Source: Adiantum capillus-veneris (Eukaryota; Streptophyta; Polypodiopsida; Polypodiales; Pteridaceae). From it: a stretch of DNA of 64,000 nt. Positions 1 through 10,240 of the stretch are shown in pieces (the first letter of the stretch is position 1; every line of letters starts with the position of its first letter). The position numbers were made by a program, and so were the translations under genes. Under the pieces are notes generated by a model that was given only the letters and a program-made list of their open reading frames with translations, was not told the DNA's origin and did not search any database. Where the stretch lies: assembly GCA_014529385.2 (NCBI GenBank), contig CM043946.1, positions 36,769,558-36,833,557 on the forward strand, given 5' to 3'.

Positions 1-1200
1 TTGTAGGACGACAGGTAATGAGCTCAAAATGGTTTTAACTTCTTGAAAGCACCTTTCACCCTCCTCACTCCATGTCAATGTAGTGTGTTTAGTGAGCTGC
101 TACAAAGGATAGATTGCTTGAGAAAGGAGATGTATGAATCGTCCCATGTAGCAAATCTTTTGAATGAAGGAGACTAGTTGCTTCACGTTTGAAGGAGTAG
201 GTAAAGCTAACAATGTCTTTACCTTTTCAGGGTCAGCCTCAATACCATCTTGAGACACAACATGGCCTAATAGAGTGACCTTGCTCTCACCTATGTGGCA
301 CTTTTCTTTATTCAATTGCACACCCAATTGGACCAGACGTGTGAAACCTTCATCAACCTTGGACAGATGTACTTCCCTAGAGCTGTAAATGCAAAAATCA
401 TCAATGAAGACTCGTATGGACTTACCAAAGTAAGGTTGAAACACCAAGTTCATAAACCTTTGGAAAGTAGCTGGGGCATTAGTTAAACCAAAAGGCATAA
501 CTCTATAAGCAAAACACCCCCAAGGTGTTATGAAGGTAGTATTTCTTTGGTCTTCATCTGCAATTCTGATTTGGAAGTAGCCTGAGTACCCATCACACAC
601 TGTGTACCTTTCATGACCAGCTACTTCATGTAGTATTTCATCTTGAAACAGCAAAGTAAAATGGTCCCTTTTTGTGGTTGCGTTTAGAGGCTTGTAATCC
701 ACACATACCCTCCACTTCCCATTTTTCTTTGGTGCTACCACAACTGGAGACACCCACTCAGAATCTTCCACTGGGTAGATAAATCCTACCTTGAGTAATC
801 TTTTTACTTCTTTTAAGAGTGCATCTTGTTGCACTAGCCCTAATCTCCTTAGCCTTTGCACCACTGGTTTGGCACCTTCCTTTAATTGGATATGGTATTG
901 GGTTACCGTCACTCCTTTAATGTGCTCGTAATCAGTTATAAAGAGGCCAACGTGCTTCTTTAGTACCTGCAAATAGGGTTCTCTCTCTTCTTCTAGTAGG
1001 TCCTTAGCTAGCATCTCCTCTAAGCCTGTGGCTTCTTCCTTGTTTAGACAGTCTTGACCACCTTCTACTTCTGGGTTTTGCAGTATTATACCCATGACTT
1101 CCAAAGAGCTAGCATCCTCCTCAGATGACTCATCCTCAGATGACTCATCCTCAGATGAAGAGCAGCTGCTTGTGCTCCATTCATCCATAGAAGTCTCCAT
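1..1200 (-). pseudogene. pol: Reverse transcriptase of gypsy-1 (partial, one in-frame stop)
   Basis: This encodes the RNA-dependent DNA polymerase region of a gypsy Pol polyprotein. An acidic serine-rich linker (EDESSEDESSEEDASS) comes first. It is followed by the RT core: EWVSPVVVAPKKNGKWRVC, the D-containing YTVCDGYSGYFQI block, VMPFGLTNAPATFQ, and the catalytic FIDD box near residue 264. LLGHVVSQDGIEADPEKV marks the thumb/connection. A TAG at 98-100 follows YPL, but the same frame continues to base 1 with normal connection-domain sequence, so this is one inactivating mutation rather than the protein end. The frame also runs back through a stop at 1222 into the protease. There is no upstream promoter; it would be expressed as part of the Gag-Pol RNA. 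Confidence 0.9.
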
Positions 1201-1221
1201 CTCTAGGTCTTGTTGTCTACC

Positions 1222-1863
1222 CTACTTCATGTCATACACAATTTTTTGTTGCTTGCCACCTACCTTATGATTTGGTCGCAACTCAAGGGAACCTGTCTCC
1301 CAATCTTTCCTAGCTTTCATAGCCATAAGCCAAGGTCTTCCAAGGATTAGCGGATAGCCCTCCCCCTTAGTTGGGATCACATAAGCATCAATTGAGATTT
1401 CCACACCAAAATCTGAAACCTTCACTCCATTAACCTTTCCCACACAAGCCACCCTTACATTATTTGCCATCTTAGCTTGTAAGGAAGTTTGCTCGTTTAC
1501 TTCCAAACCCAACCTGTGCATTAATTTCTCTGTCATAACACAAATCTCGGCTCCACCATCTACGTACACATTGGAGACTCGCTGACTCTTAATCTCTGCA
1601 TCAATGACTGGCACGATATCCTTCATGCCTCTTGCACTAATAGACCCAACTAACTTTGCCTTAGCCCTCCTGGTGCTGACCATCTTAGACCAGGTTCTAC
1701 GCATCTTTGGGGAAAGGTGGAGGAGTTGCTGCCATGAAATCTTTGGTCCTTGCTTACTCACATCTGCTACCAGGTCGTAAGGTATGGATCCTACCCCAAG
1801 TGGAAAGTCTTCTACTCCTATGTGCCTCCTTGACCTACTTTTCCTTTTCTTGTCTCCTATCAC
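1222..1863 (-). pseudogene. Retroviral-type aspartic protease of gypsy-1
   Basis: This encodes the protease that matures Gag-Pol. The active-site motif is VYVDGGAEICVM, with DGGA in place of the classical DTGA, followed by a hydrophobic flap region. The C-terminal YPLILGRPWLMAMKARKDW carries the ILGRPWL signature. The first 60 or so residues are basic (KKRKSRSRRH) and include DFPLGVGSIPYDL, which matches DFPLGDGQLSYDL at the end of gag in the other gypsy element. So the true gag-protease boundary lies inside this ORF and the TAA at 1903-1905 is probably a mutation. The protein ends at a TAG at 1222-1224, in frame with the RT that follows. Confidence 0.85.
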
Positions 1864-1902
1864 TTGGGAGGAACCCTCATTCCCTTTATCCGGCTCTGAA
1901 GC

Positions 1903-2985
1903 TTACATTTCATCAGTTCTTTCTCTCCTAACTCTCTTTATTGGCATGGCAACAACTTCCTCCATTTTTTCCTTCCCTTTATCCTTACCATTGTCAAGAC
2001 TTATGACAGAGACAGCCCTGTCCTCCCCTCCCGATGGTAGTGGAGGGATCTCTGCTGGTGCTTGTGGTGGTGGAGGAGGGGGTCTCAATATTTGGATTGG
2101 TGGAGCCACGTGTGCATTTTGTCCATTTAGTGGCCTAGCTCGAGGAGGAGTGACTTGCTGGCGAGGAGGCCGTCTTTGATTACCATTTCCTTGATAGCTT
2201 CGTGGATGGGGGCAATAATACATGTCGTGACCTACCTCTCCACAGTTGTAGCAAATGTACTCACGTGCTTGCCTTTGTCCTTCTTGTCTATTTCGTTCAT
2301 TTCCTAGCTGGGGAGCCCTTACACCTTGAACCAGATTGATGGACAGGCTCTCTAGTTGATTGGTGATTTGTTGAAGTAATTCTTGTTGAGAGGACTCTTG
2401 GTCTGTTGCTCCTGTCCCTGCTACTACCCTTGCCGTAGGTTGAGCTAGCGGTGGAGGCTCCATTCCCCCTTGTAGTTGAGCTTGGAATTTTAACTTCCTA
2501 TCCTTCTCCCTTGGATAAGTCATAGCTTTATCAAAGGTATCTGGGAATTTACCTTTTACCTTTTCTCGAAGGATGGGGTAAAGCCCTGCCGGGAAACAGT
2601 CCTTCTTTAGGCATTCTGGCGCCCTTTCTCCTTCACCTAGTGATGCACACCATTTCTCCCACAGGTTGGAAAACTTTCCTTCATAGCTTCTATAGTCATT
2701 GGGTGATGTTTGGCGTAGCTCTAAGATCTGTCTCCATATCTCCTCTGGAGGCTCATGGCGGCGAAATTCTTCGATGAAGGCCATCTTTAAGGACTCCCAG
2801 TCTCTTCTTTCTTCAGGTGCCAAAGTTTGATACCATAATTTTGCACCTTCCCTCAAGACCAAAGGAAAGGCCCTTAACTTAGTAGCTTCGTCATCCCTTT
2901 CCGATACCAGAAAGGCCATTTCCAAATTATCCAAAAAGTCTGGAGCAACCTCCCCAAGCTTACCATAAAAATTAGGGAAGGCCAT
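1903..2985 (-). CDS. gag: Gag (capsid-nucleocapsid) of gypsy-1
   Basis: This is the structural protein of the virus-like particle. It starts MAFPNFYGKLGEVAPDFLDNLE; the other element's gag starts MAFSYPEFHGRSDEDVEDFL, which supports this start. Residues 1-170 form a retrotransposon gag domain (KLWYQTLAPEERRDWESLKMAFIEEF). A CCHC zinc knuckle, CYNCGEVGHDMYYC (CX2CX4HX4C), lies near residues 244-257, followed by a proline-rich stretch (RPPPPPPQAPAEIPPLP) and a basic tail. At 360 residues it is shorter than the 450-residue relative because a TAA truncates it. The same frame continues into the protease. Confidence 0.9.
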   Translation of the reverse strand: MAFPNFYGKLGEVAPDFLDNLEMAFLVSERDDEATKLRAFPLVLREGAKLWYQTLAPEERRDWESLKMAFIEEFRRHEPPEEIWRQILELRQTSPNDYRSYEGKFSNLWEKWCASLGEGERAPECLKKDCFPAGLYPILREKVKGKFPDTFDKAMTYPREKDRKLKFQAQLQGGMEPPPLAQPTARVVAGTGATDQESSQQELLQQITNQLESLSINLVQGVRAPQLGNERNRQEGQRQAREYICYNCGEVGHDMYYCPHPRSYQGNGNQRRPPRQQVTPPRARPLNGQNAHVAPPIQILRPPPPPPQAPAEIPPLPSGGEDRAVSVISLDNGKDKGKEKMEEVVAMPIKRVRRERTDEM

Positions 2986-3076
2986 AAGTGAGAGAGTAAA
3001 AAATTACAGAAACAACTCCAATTTATTTTAAAATAGAGTATGGTAATTACAATTTGGAGCTTTAGCACAACTTAGC

Positions 3077-3316
3077 TCAAAATAGGATGAAGATCGACAC
3101 ATCAAAGGAATGGTAATAGTCTAGTAAGGGTAGAATGATAGGATGAGGAGAGCGCAAGATTTCCCCAAGTCTCTCGGCTCCAAACAATAGGGCTATTCTT
3201 TGCTGATAAAAGATTTTTCTATCAATACAAATATTCACACGGATATGACGCACAAAATGGAAAGGAAACATGCGGGGATCATCATTCTCATTATTGGCAT
3301 CCATACTTACACACAA
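3077..3316 (-). CDS. Small leader ORF conserved upstream of gag
   Basis: The ORF has 79 codons between the PBS and gag, on the element's coding strand; MDANNEND a few codons in may be the true start. It resembles the 80-codon ORF at 54592-54834, which sits at the same place in the second gypsy element. Shared features are PFH, RKIF-QQRI, a following FG, RL-EIL and a C-terminal SFDV-F. I do not recognise the family. Tat-lineage elements such as Ogre are known to carry an extra ORF before gag, but I cannot say this one is homologous. Conservation between two clearly diverged copies argues that it was translated. Confidence 0.6.
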   Translation of the reverse strand: MCVSMDANNENDDPRMFPFHFVRHIRVNICIDRKIFYQQRIALLFGAERLGEILRSPHPIILPLLDYYHSFDVSIFILF

Positions 3317-3320
3317 GAGC

Positions 3321-3799
3321 CTAGCTTAGTTGCACCACCTTGGGACCAATGAGCCTGATCAGCCACAGAAGGTCAGCACCTCGGGTCACTTCGACTCTTC
3401 CTGATGCATCTGTGAAGACGTAAGGCGTGATGGCAACACTTTGTACAATGCTGAGCCTTTTAGCAAGCAACAATTGGATGCTATTACCATAATCAGCATG
3501 ACGAATGAAAGTGACACCATTAATGTGCAGCACATCATCAACTAAGATAGTTTCCTTAGATTGAGATAACTTCTTGAAAATTAGCAGCAAAGGTAGGGCA
3601 GGGAGGCTTTCACACGGTCTCCAAAGCACTTTGGACAATATCCACAGTGATCTTCACGCGGACAGGAGGTTGTCTTGGGATTGGTGGTGTCTGGATTCAC
3701 AAAGTACACTGGGAGCACTCGCAGACGGGCGGCAATCTTGTAGGCAAGCCTTCGCCTCTTTGCTTCAGGAGGATTTAGGGGTGAGAGTAGTGTTTGCAA
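3321..3799 (-). pseudogene. Leader ORF with Cys cluster, frameshifted
   Basis: Two overlapping minus-strand frames (3581-3799 and 3321-3638) look like one broken ORF. The first part is basic (PPEAKRRRLAYKIAARLRV) and holds a cysteine cluster, CPREDHCGYCPKC, that could bind zinc. The second part continues as a soluble, hydrophobic-patterned protein (ILVDDVLHINGVTFIRHA). The frames overlap around 3581-3638, which suggests a single frameshift. I do not recognise the product. It lies between the PBS and the small conserved leader ORF. I found no counterpart in the second gypsy element by eye. Confidence 0.35.
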
Positions 3800-3890
3800 G
3801 TTGGAGGTTCAGGTTGGTTGCTCACTAGCCTTTTTCTTGCCTGTAGTGTTCATGTAGTCCCTTATTAATGAGATTAAGCCAAATGTTACC

Positions 3891-4288
3891 TTACGCTTGA
3901 GCACGCGCTGCGTCCTTGGGCCACTTAGGTGTAGAGGTGATCTTCCTCCTCTTAGTCGGCTCCTCAGGAAAGAGAGGTCTGGTGATGCTTTCTCTTCCCT
4001 TAATGTGTGTCACAGTACCTTCGTGTATGTTGATGTAGAATATTTCAAGCTCGTGTGCACTGGAGGTTTCTGGAGCACTCATAGGTTGAGAGGAGAGGTA
4101 TATCAAGCTCTTCTTCTTACTCTCCTTCGTTGGCGACGATCACGAACAAGGCATGTAGAATAACTTACTTCTTGAATTTCAATGACACTGCAACCTGGTA
4201 ACAAGACCTCGATGAAAGTTTTTAAGGCCTCTAAAGCCTCCTCCTCTTCTGTTCTCCAATTTGCAAACTCCTCACGCCATTCATTCAT
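3891..4288 (-). CDS. Leader ORFs next to the PBS, unknown product
   Basis: Two abutting minus-strand ORFs follow the PBS. The first (4103-4288) begins MNEWREEFANWRTEEEEALE and ends in an arginine-rich tail. The second (3891-4106) has a basic stretch, EEPTKRRKITSTPKWPKD. No family is recognisable. They may be pieces of one upstream ORF like the ORF1 of some Tat elements, but nothing in the sequence proves translation. Confidence 0.3.
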
Positions 4289-4339
4289 GTTGTAGATTGC
4301 ACATCTTCATTGCTTGTGGACTGAAGGTCTGTGTAGCCC

Positions 4340-4357
4340 TCCTCCGTGGGGGCACCA
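4340..4357 (-). other. Primer-binding site of gypsy-1
   Basis: On the minus strand this reads TGGTGCCCCCACGGAGGA, three bases inside the LTR edge at 4361. It starts with TGG, as expected for pairing with a tRNA 3' CCA end. The gypsy element at 55526-55543 has the same site with one difference (TGGCGCC). I cannot name the tRNA from memory. Confidence 0.7.
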
Positions 4358-4360
4358 AAA

Positions 4361-5200
4361 TGATAGCGGGAAAAAGAGCAGTGCAATCCGGTGGCCTCTA
4401 TACTCGTGCACCCTCCACAAACCACGCCTCATGCAAACAAGCAAAGAACAAAACAAAGGGGGCACCACCCTAAATTAAGAGGTTTAGGGACCTCACACAT
4501 AGTGCACATAGGCAAGTGAGACTTCTGGCATTATGATGGCATCAAAACATATGGAAAAACACATAGAAACGAAGCTTAGGGACCTAATGTAGCATATATA
4601 TACACAAGACATCAGCTTAACAATACAACGGCATCTGATCATACATAACAAGGATATAGAGAATCAAGCCAAGGATGGCATAATCCCTTGTCAAAAACAA
4701 TCAACCCAGCAAGTAGGTATGATCCTACTAGCAACACATCAATACCTTAGAGAATGATGGCGAGGATGGTGGCCATGGAGCATGAGAGAAGACTCCTTAT
4801 TTAGGTTTTAGGGCTAGTAATGTAGCATACTAGAGGGAGAGAGAGAGAGGGAGAGAGAGTAGAGCTCTATCCATAGCTCCTCGTTGTGAGCAATGTCGCC
4901 ATAGCTTCGTTGCTTGGTGAAGTGGGTGAAGTGTTTGTTTTGAGTGAGAGAAGGCCTCCTTATATAGGTTTCTGAGAGGGTTTAGGATTAGGGATAAACA
5001 TGCTTAAATCCGTTGATTGGGGTTACTTTTTGCTTAGGGTGGTCAACAGATTGAGGTCACCTGATATATCACCATCAAGATATTCTCTAGAGTGATGTGA
5101 GAGGGGAGGGTAAATGCTGATTTTTCTGATTGTGACACATGGGGATAAGGCCTTGACCAGCATTTAAGAGTAGGTAAGGTGGCTGTTGAAACTGGAGATT
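4361..5200 (-). repeat. 5' LTR of gypsy-1 (outer end uncertain)
   Basis: The inner edge is set by the PBS at 4340-4357; the plus strand starts TGATAGCGGG. A TATA box on the minus strand lies at 4960-4967 (CTATATAAGG context), so transcription would run leftwards through the leader into gag. A GA-rich tract occurs near 4830-4860. The outer boundary cannot be fixed without the 3' LTR. Confidence 0.6.
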
Positions 5201-5451
5201 ATGCACATGTCAGGGGGGGACGTGCTGGGTCCTCCTGAATATCAAATTCTCAAAAAATCCTCAACCATGGCTTCTTTTGACATGTGTTATTTGAAAAAAT
5301 CAGCATGTCTCTTTTCAACTCAAAAGTCTTTATCCCTATTGACTCACCTTTACCATAATATTTTCCCTTTTTCTTCTCCTGTAACTGCATTGTTGATGCC
5401 CAATCACTGCTTCTAGTAATAGTGAATTGTTACCTACCAAATACTTATGGT

Positions 5452-5575
5452 GCAGTATAAAATATTTACCATGGGTAAAAAAAGTTACTGTAGGTAAAAA
5501 GTGATTTGTATTTACCATGTAGGTGAAAAATATTTACTGTAGGTAAAAAATATTTACTGTCGGTAAAAAAGTGAA
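5452..5575. repeat. Minisatellite of 'tatttactgtaggtaaaaa' type
   Basis: Four to six imperfect units of about 20-30 bp contain TTTAC(C/T) and GGTAAAAA. The two halves of the unit are near-inverse (TTTACC and GGTAAA), so the tract could fold into small hairpins. No coding potential is apparent. Confidence 0.6.
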
Positions 5576-5914
5576 AACGGAGTATGCTGTGCTGTGAGTC
5601 CACACGAACATCCTCGTGTAAATTTCACTAGAAATTCACACCTAGAATGGGCTATTCTGTAAGATATAGGTTGTAGGCATGCATAAGAGCTCGTTCCCAC
5701 GTATCTTCTGTCCATGGCACTTTTTACTCTTTGGTGCTTGTGAAGTAGATTTTTCTTCTCTTTCGAGATCCCTTGGACTAGAGTATCCTCATCTCCCCAA
5801 CAACTGACTGTGCCTTTATTGCATCTTCAGAAGGGGTCCTAAAAACCATGCCTCAGGTTCTAATTTTTCCAAAAAAATTAAAGAGGGAGGAAGATGGCGT
5901 GGGAGAATGGGGAG

Positions 5915-5916
<2 letters not shown>

Positions 5917-6008
<92 letters not shown>
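5917..6008. repeat. Compound (GT)n(GA)n microsatellite
   Basis: A GT run of about 36 bp at 5917-5953 passes directly into a GA run of about 56 bp. Open frames across it encode only Ser-Leu, Thr-His or Arg-Glu dipeptides and are not genes. Confidence 0.95.
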
Positions 6009-6010
<2 letters not shown>

Positions 6011-6164
6011 CCCTTTCACCCCCTCTCATTAACGCGATAGAGAGAGGGAGGGTGATTGATTGAGGGAGAGAGGGGAAGTGAATATTAGAAGGAGAAGGGA
6101 GAGAGAGGGAGCTTGGTCCCCCGCTCCCCCCCCCCCCCCAACGGGTGACAACGGAGAGGGCATA

Positions 6165-6768
6165 TAGGGGTTGACCACCATTCCTGTCACTTGTCCTAGT
6201 ACTATTCTCATGCATATGCACTTAATTGCAACATTTCACAAATGGGTCTCTAGCCATTTGGATCCCAAAACCTTAAAGGGTTAGGGACCTCCAATCTAGC
6301 CAGTTTATGCAAGCCTCATAGCATCACCACAAGTTGGGCTTACACCAACAACTGCCTCCTTAAGCCAAACTTGGGACTTTCTCATCCTCTTGAGTACCAA
6401 CATGTTCCATCTTTTCTAGGCTCGAAAGATGAGAGCTTCAACATGTCCCTTTCCACAAACTAAGAGGTTTGACTTTCAAACATGACTCTGAGAGTCAGCT
6501 TCAACATGTCCCTTTCCACAGACTTAGAGGTTGACTTTCAACCATGACTTTGATACCAGTTGTGGGTCTTTTGTGTGGTAGCTTCCCGGGAGCTCACCCA
6601 TCCCAGTACTGTTCTCACGCATATACGCTTAATTGCCACGTTTCACAAATTGGTCTAGCCATCTAGACCCCAAAACCTTAAGGTGTTAAGGACCTTTGGT
6701 CTGGCCAATTTATGCAAGCCTCATAGCTAGGCACCATTTTATCGCCACAAATTGGGCTTACCCCAACA
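6165..6768 (-). mobile_element. TRIM-like miniature LTR element
   Basis: Two direct repeats flank about 210 bp of non-coding DNA. The right LTR is 6561-6768 (TGTGGG...CCAACA). The left LTR is about 6165-6350, has the same CCAACA end, and is diverged or truncated at its start. Two bases inside the right LTR, the minus strand reads TGGTATCAAAGTC (about 6546-6558), an initiator-Met-tRNA-type PBS. Next to the left LTR the minus strand is purine-rich (AAGGAGG), a possible polypurine tract. The total of about 0.6 kb and the lack of coding fit a TRIM. The internal part holds two copies of a roughly 67-bp unit beginning AGCTTCAACATGTCCC. Confidence 0.75.
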
Positions 6769-8167
6769 TGATGGAGCTATGTTGGTCATTCAAAGATACC
6801 TATAGGATATGCAAGTAGGTTCTGGTGGTGGTAGAAATCTCCGCATCCGAGCTATGTGTGTGCTCGACAATCCGATTGATGCCAAAATGCCAATCCGTAA
6901 TGGAATTAGGAGTGTGTGTGTGTGAGTTTGCAAGATCCAAGAATGTGTGTGTGTGTGTCTCCAGTCTTCATGAGAATATTGGGGGGGTATATGGGAAGTC
7001 TTCGCCGTCGATGTCGATGCCGATACCGATGCCAATGCCAGGTGTAAATCCTCTATGGAAGAGGCACCTGACTTGAGCATGTCGATGATGGAACCATCCA
7101 CATGAAATTGTTAGTCCACAGCAAGAGCATCGATGGCGAGATGTCAATGTTGGGACAATGGTGTGCCGAGATGTGATCGTCCCCTCTTTTGGTTACTTGC
7201 ACCTTGTCAGGCCACTTTTGCAAGCCATTGTGTGCACCGTCCCTTATGATGCATCGTGTGTAGGTGCCGCCTATGGCTTGCACCTAGTAGTTTTGGGCGC
7301 TTTTTGCTTGCTTGTTTCTTGTACGGGCTTATTGCTTGTGTGAGGAAAAAAGAGTTCTTATTGGACTCTTGCTGTTAAGTAGGCTTTGCTCTCTTCGGCC
7401 GTGGGAAGAAGCTCTTAAGGAGGATTTTTTTTTAAAAAAAAAATTTAAAAATCCCTAAAGGAAAAATCCTTCTTTCTATATGTGGTGATTTCCTACTCTG
7501 CCTCCACTGATGGCGCTCTATCTGTGAGTCACTACGGGCGTGTGTGTGTTGAGGTGCAAGGCTAGGTAGCTGATGGGTACTCAGACCACCTACTAGGCTA
7601 CAACTGGCCGCTCACTCGCTGGTGTTGGTGATTGGCCGCCCTTTTCATGCCAAGGATTTGGGCCGGCTGGGCCTTGAAGGCCTTTATGGCTTGACTAGGG
7701 GGGGCAATTGGGCTAGGCCCTCCCCTCTTCTCTTCCTTCTTCTTTCGTTGTAGGCGGCACTGCCTCCAATGGCAACTTTGCTTTAATTGGGTTTAATGCC
7801 CCATTAGTGTAGCCCATGGGTGGCCAATCCCTTCATAATGGGTTCCTCCAACATATATTCATAATGACTACACAATCAAAATTGATTCTACTTGTTTGTG
7901 CTTCATCTCGATAGTGCATACATATTCCAGCTTCATCTCTTCTCATTTCCCCAATTAACTTTCTGCCAGGTTCTGCCAAACCTTGTAGAGAATGATGCTC
8001 CTTGTGTGCTGAGCTCAAAGTTGGTGACTTTAACAAGCATAGGCAATCCTCCATGTCAAATATTGTGTGCCAATTGCAACCAAGAGGCCAAATGCTACAG
8101 ATCTGTCCATCTCGGGTAGAGCCTGCAAATAAAGAGAAATTGACCAAGGAAGAGATTATTTAGCCCA
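6769..8167. other. No recognisable gene
   Basis: This stretch contains short TG runs near 6912-6958, an A/T homopolymer patch near 7427-7447, and no frame with recognisable protein similarity. It is probably decayed repeat DNA. Confidence 0.6.
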
Positions 8168-8447
8168 TGTTAATCGATGACGTACCCCGTATTACTTTGT
8201 TTGAGTCTAGGCCGGGTTTGTCAGTCCTATATGTGCACGTTAGGTTCTTGGGTGATCTCCGATGAGAGGCGCACCATATATCTTATTTCACAGTTATTTT
8301 ACCTTGACCAGCCAAGTGTGGGCGCCCATGTGTGGACGGACCAAACCCATATAAGAGGGCCATTGTGACCTAATTTCCTCATTCTTGAGGGTGCATGCTA
8401 TAGAGATTTCTTTTGCTCTATCTCCTCCTCCATGTCCATTGTGTGCT

Positions 8448-8515
<68 letters not shown>

Positions 8516-8908
8516 TGTGTGTGTGTGTGTATGTGTGTGTGTGTATGTGTGTGTGTGTGTATGTGTGTGTGTGTGTGTATGCTCTATCTCCTCCTCCATG
8601 TCCATTGTGTGCTCACGTGTGTGTGTGTGTGTGTGTGTGTGCGTGCGTGCATGCGCGCGCTTTAGGAAGAGAGTGAGAGAGAGTGTGTGCGATTGAGCAT
8701 CGTGGCGGCATCGGCGACTACGCGGTGGTTGAGCAGTGGCGATTGCAACTTCTTCTTCTTTGCAGTGCGAGGATCCTTCACAACGACAACATAGAGTGGT
8801 GAGTGACACACCCTTGTTCTCTTTGATGCGTGCCTTCTTTGATTGGTTGTGTGTTTGTAGCCTTTATGGCTCACACACGGTGTATGCGGCAAGTCCCCTG
8901 CATTGACA
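8168..8908 (+). repeat. 5' LTR of element A
   Basis: It aligns with 21723-22284 along its whole length: GATGACGTACCCC near the start, GAGAGGCGCACCA in the middle and GCATTGACA at the end. It is about 180 bp longer because of a TG expansion at 8450-8580 and a second copy of the segment starting GCTCTATCTCCTCC (8414 and 8580). Confidence 0.85.
8450..8642. repeat. (TG)n expansion inside the 5' LTR of element A
   Basis: TG runs interrupted by TATG occupy 8450-8580 and again 8616-8642, separated by a duplicated non-repeat LTR segment. The other LTR copy has only a few TG units at the same place (about 22008-22020). Confidence 0.95.
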
Positions 8909-8924
8909 CTGAAGCGGTCCGAGG

Positions 8925-9168
8925 CGGGCAACAAGAAGAGCAATCTCTAGACACCCTTCAAGGCTCCCGTGCTGCTCAATGGGGCTGGGGCACAACACAA
9001 CACAAACCAAAACAACAAACCCACAGCCAAATCCCAACTACACAAGGGGCACCACCTAGTTTAAGAGCGAACTAGGACGCAAAAGAGGAGAATCATTAGA
9101 GCAACCCACAAACAAGCAAGGAATTTACACTAACCCTAACACCAATGGAACACTCTCACACACTAAAA

Positions 9169-9223
<55 letters not shown>

Positions 9224-10240
9224 GTGAGAGAGAGAGAAAGAGAGATAGTGCTCGGGCTGCTTTGAAACGTATCGGTAATGATCAAGCAAACACAATTATA
9301 TATGTAAGAAAGAGAGAGAAAGGGGGAGGGGGAGCTTGTTGCATTAATACCTTCTTACAAATCTGTCATGACAAATCAAAGTGAGATTAGTATTTGTTCA
9401 ACATAGCTTGCGTAAATTTCACCACAACACATCACAAGAAAAGCCACCCCAATCACTGTCTTAAGGCCACGGGAGTCCTCTCCACCCTGTCGCCCTCTTA
9501 CAGTATGTGGGATTTATGGCTAGATTGATGACAACACCAGAGACAAGCTATCAAAAAAACACCAAGACACTTACGCATCATTGTTGTCCATTACTTCACG
9601 TTGGAAGGGAGACAAAATATCCAAGCTTAGTCCAAATCCACCCTCCTTGATTCATCGAATGTTGGGCTTACACTAGTAGGAGAAATGATAGATTTCCTAC
9701 TCTCAATTGAGTGATCACTCTCTCTCTTACAATGGCATAGAGTTCCCTTGCTAATCTCCTATTACAACACATGCACATGCATAAGACAATGAGCTTCCAC
9801 TCAAGAGCTCCTTCTAGAGAGGTTGAGCTTGGCTTCTCAAGCTATAGCATAGTGATCTTGCTTATGGCTCCCCCTTTTGTGCTAGCTACACCCTCCTTTT
9901 ATAGCAATTTTGAAGGCTAGGGTTACTCCTCTAACCATGGTTGGGTTAGATTTTCAGCAATTTATCTAATTTCTTTTGCTTGGAATTATCAAGAAGTTGG
10001 TGGGGAAAGAGAGAGGAGAGAAATGGAGGTGATAGGACTTTTCATAGTGGGTTAGTGTTAGTAGAGTTAGTATTAATTTACAAATGGAATTGGATATTTA
10101 CAATGGGAGTATCCATGTAGGATACAAATAAGGAAGAAAAACTCTTAAGAGGTAAGAAAAGGTGGATTTCTTACAAGGTTGATGCTCCAAGTGTCTTGAG
10201 TAGGGCCAATTTTGACGCTTGTTGACGGTCCACTAGCTTT
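8925..10240 (-). repeat. Possible solo or fragment LTR (minus orientation)
   Basis: The stretch between the element A LTR and its AT-rich interior resembles the gypsy-1 LTR in architecture: a GGGGCACCACC near one end, a GA tract (9172-9212) and a minus-strand TATA-like box (ATAAAAGG, 9896-9904). No second copy or target duplication is visible, so the boundaries and identity are uncertain. Confidence 0.3.

Larger units (their letters stand above)
1..5200 (-). mobile_element. Ty3/gypsy LTR retrotransposon, 5' part (gypsy-1)
   Basis: Read on the minus strand, the order is LTR (from 4361 rightwards), primer-binding site, leader with small ORFs, gag, aspartic protease, then reverse transcriptase running off the window at base 1. 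This is Ty3/gypsy order. RNase H, integrase and the 3' LTR lie outside the window. Gag, protease and RT share one reading frame broken by stops at 1903-1905, 1222-1224 and 98-100, so the copy is degenerate. Its gag, protease, RT and leader ORF resemble those of the gypsy element at 47984-56695, so I infer the same Tat-like group. The outer LTR edge near 5200 is a guess because no second LTR copy is present. Confidence 0.85.

Noticed and set aside
5816-6221. Frames encoding SLSLSL, THTHTH or ERERER
   Set aside because: They are translations of the GT/GA microsatellites, and all phases are open by composition. The same applies at 8385-8809, 9145-9384, 36070-36426, 45094-45391 and 45937-46323.
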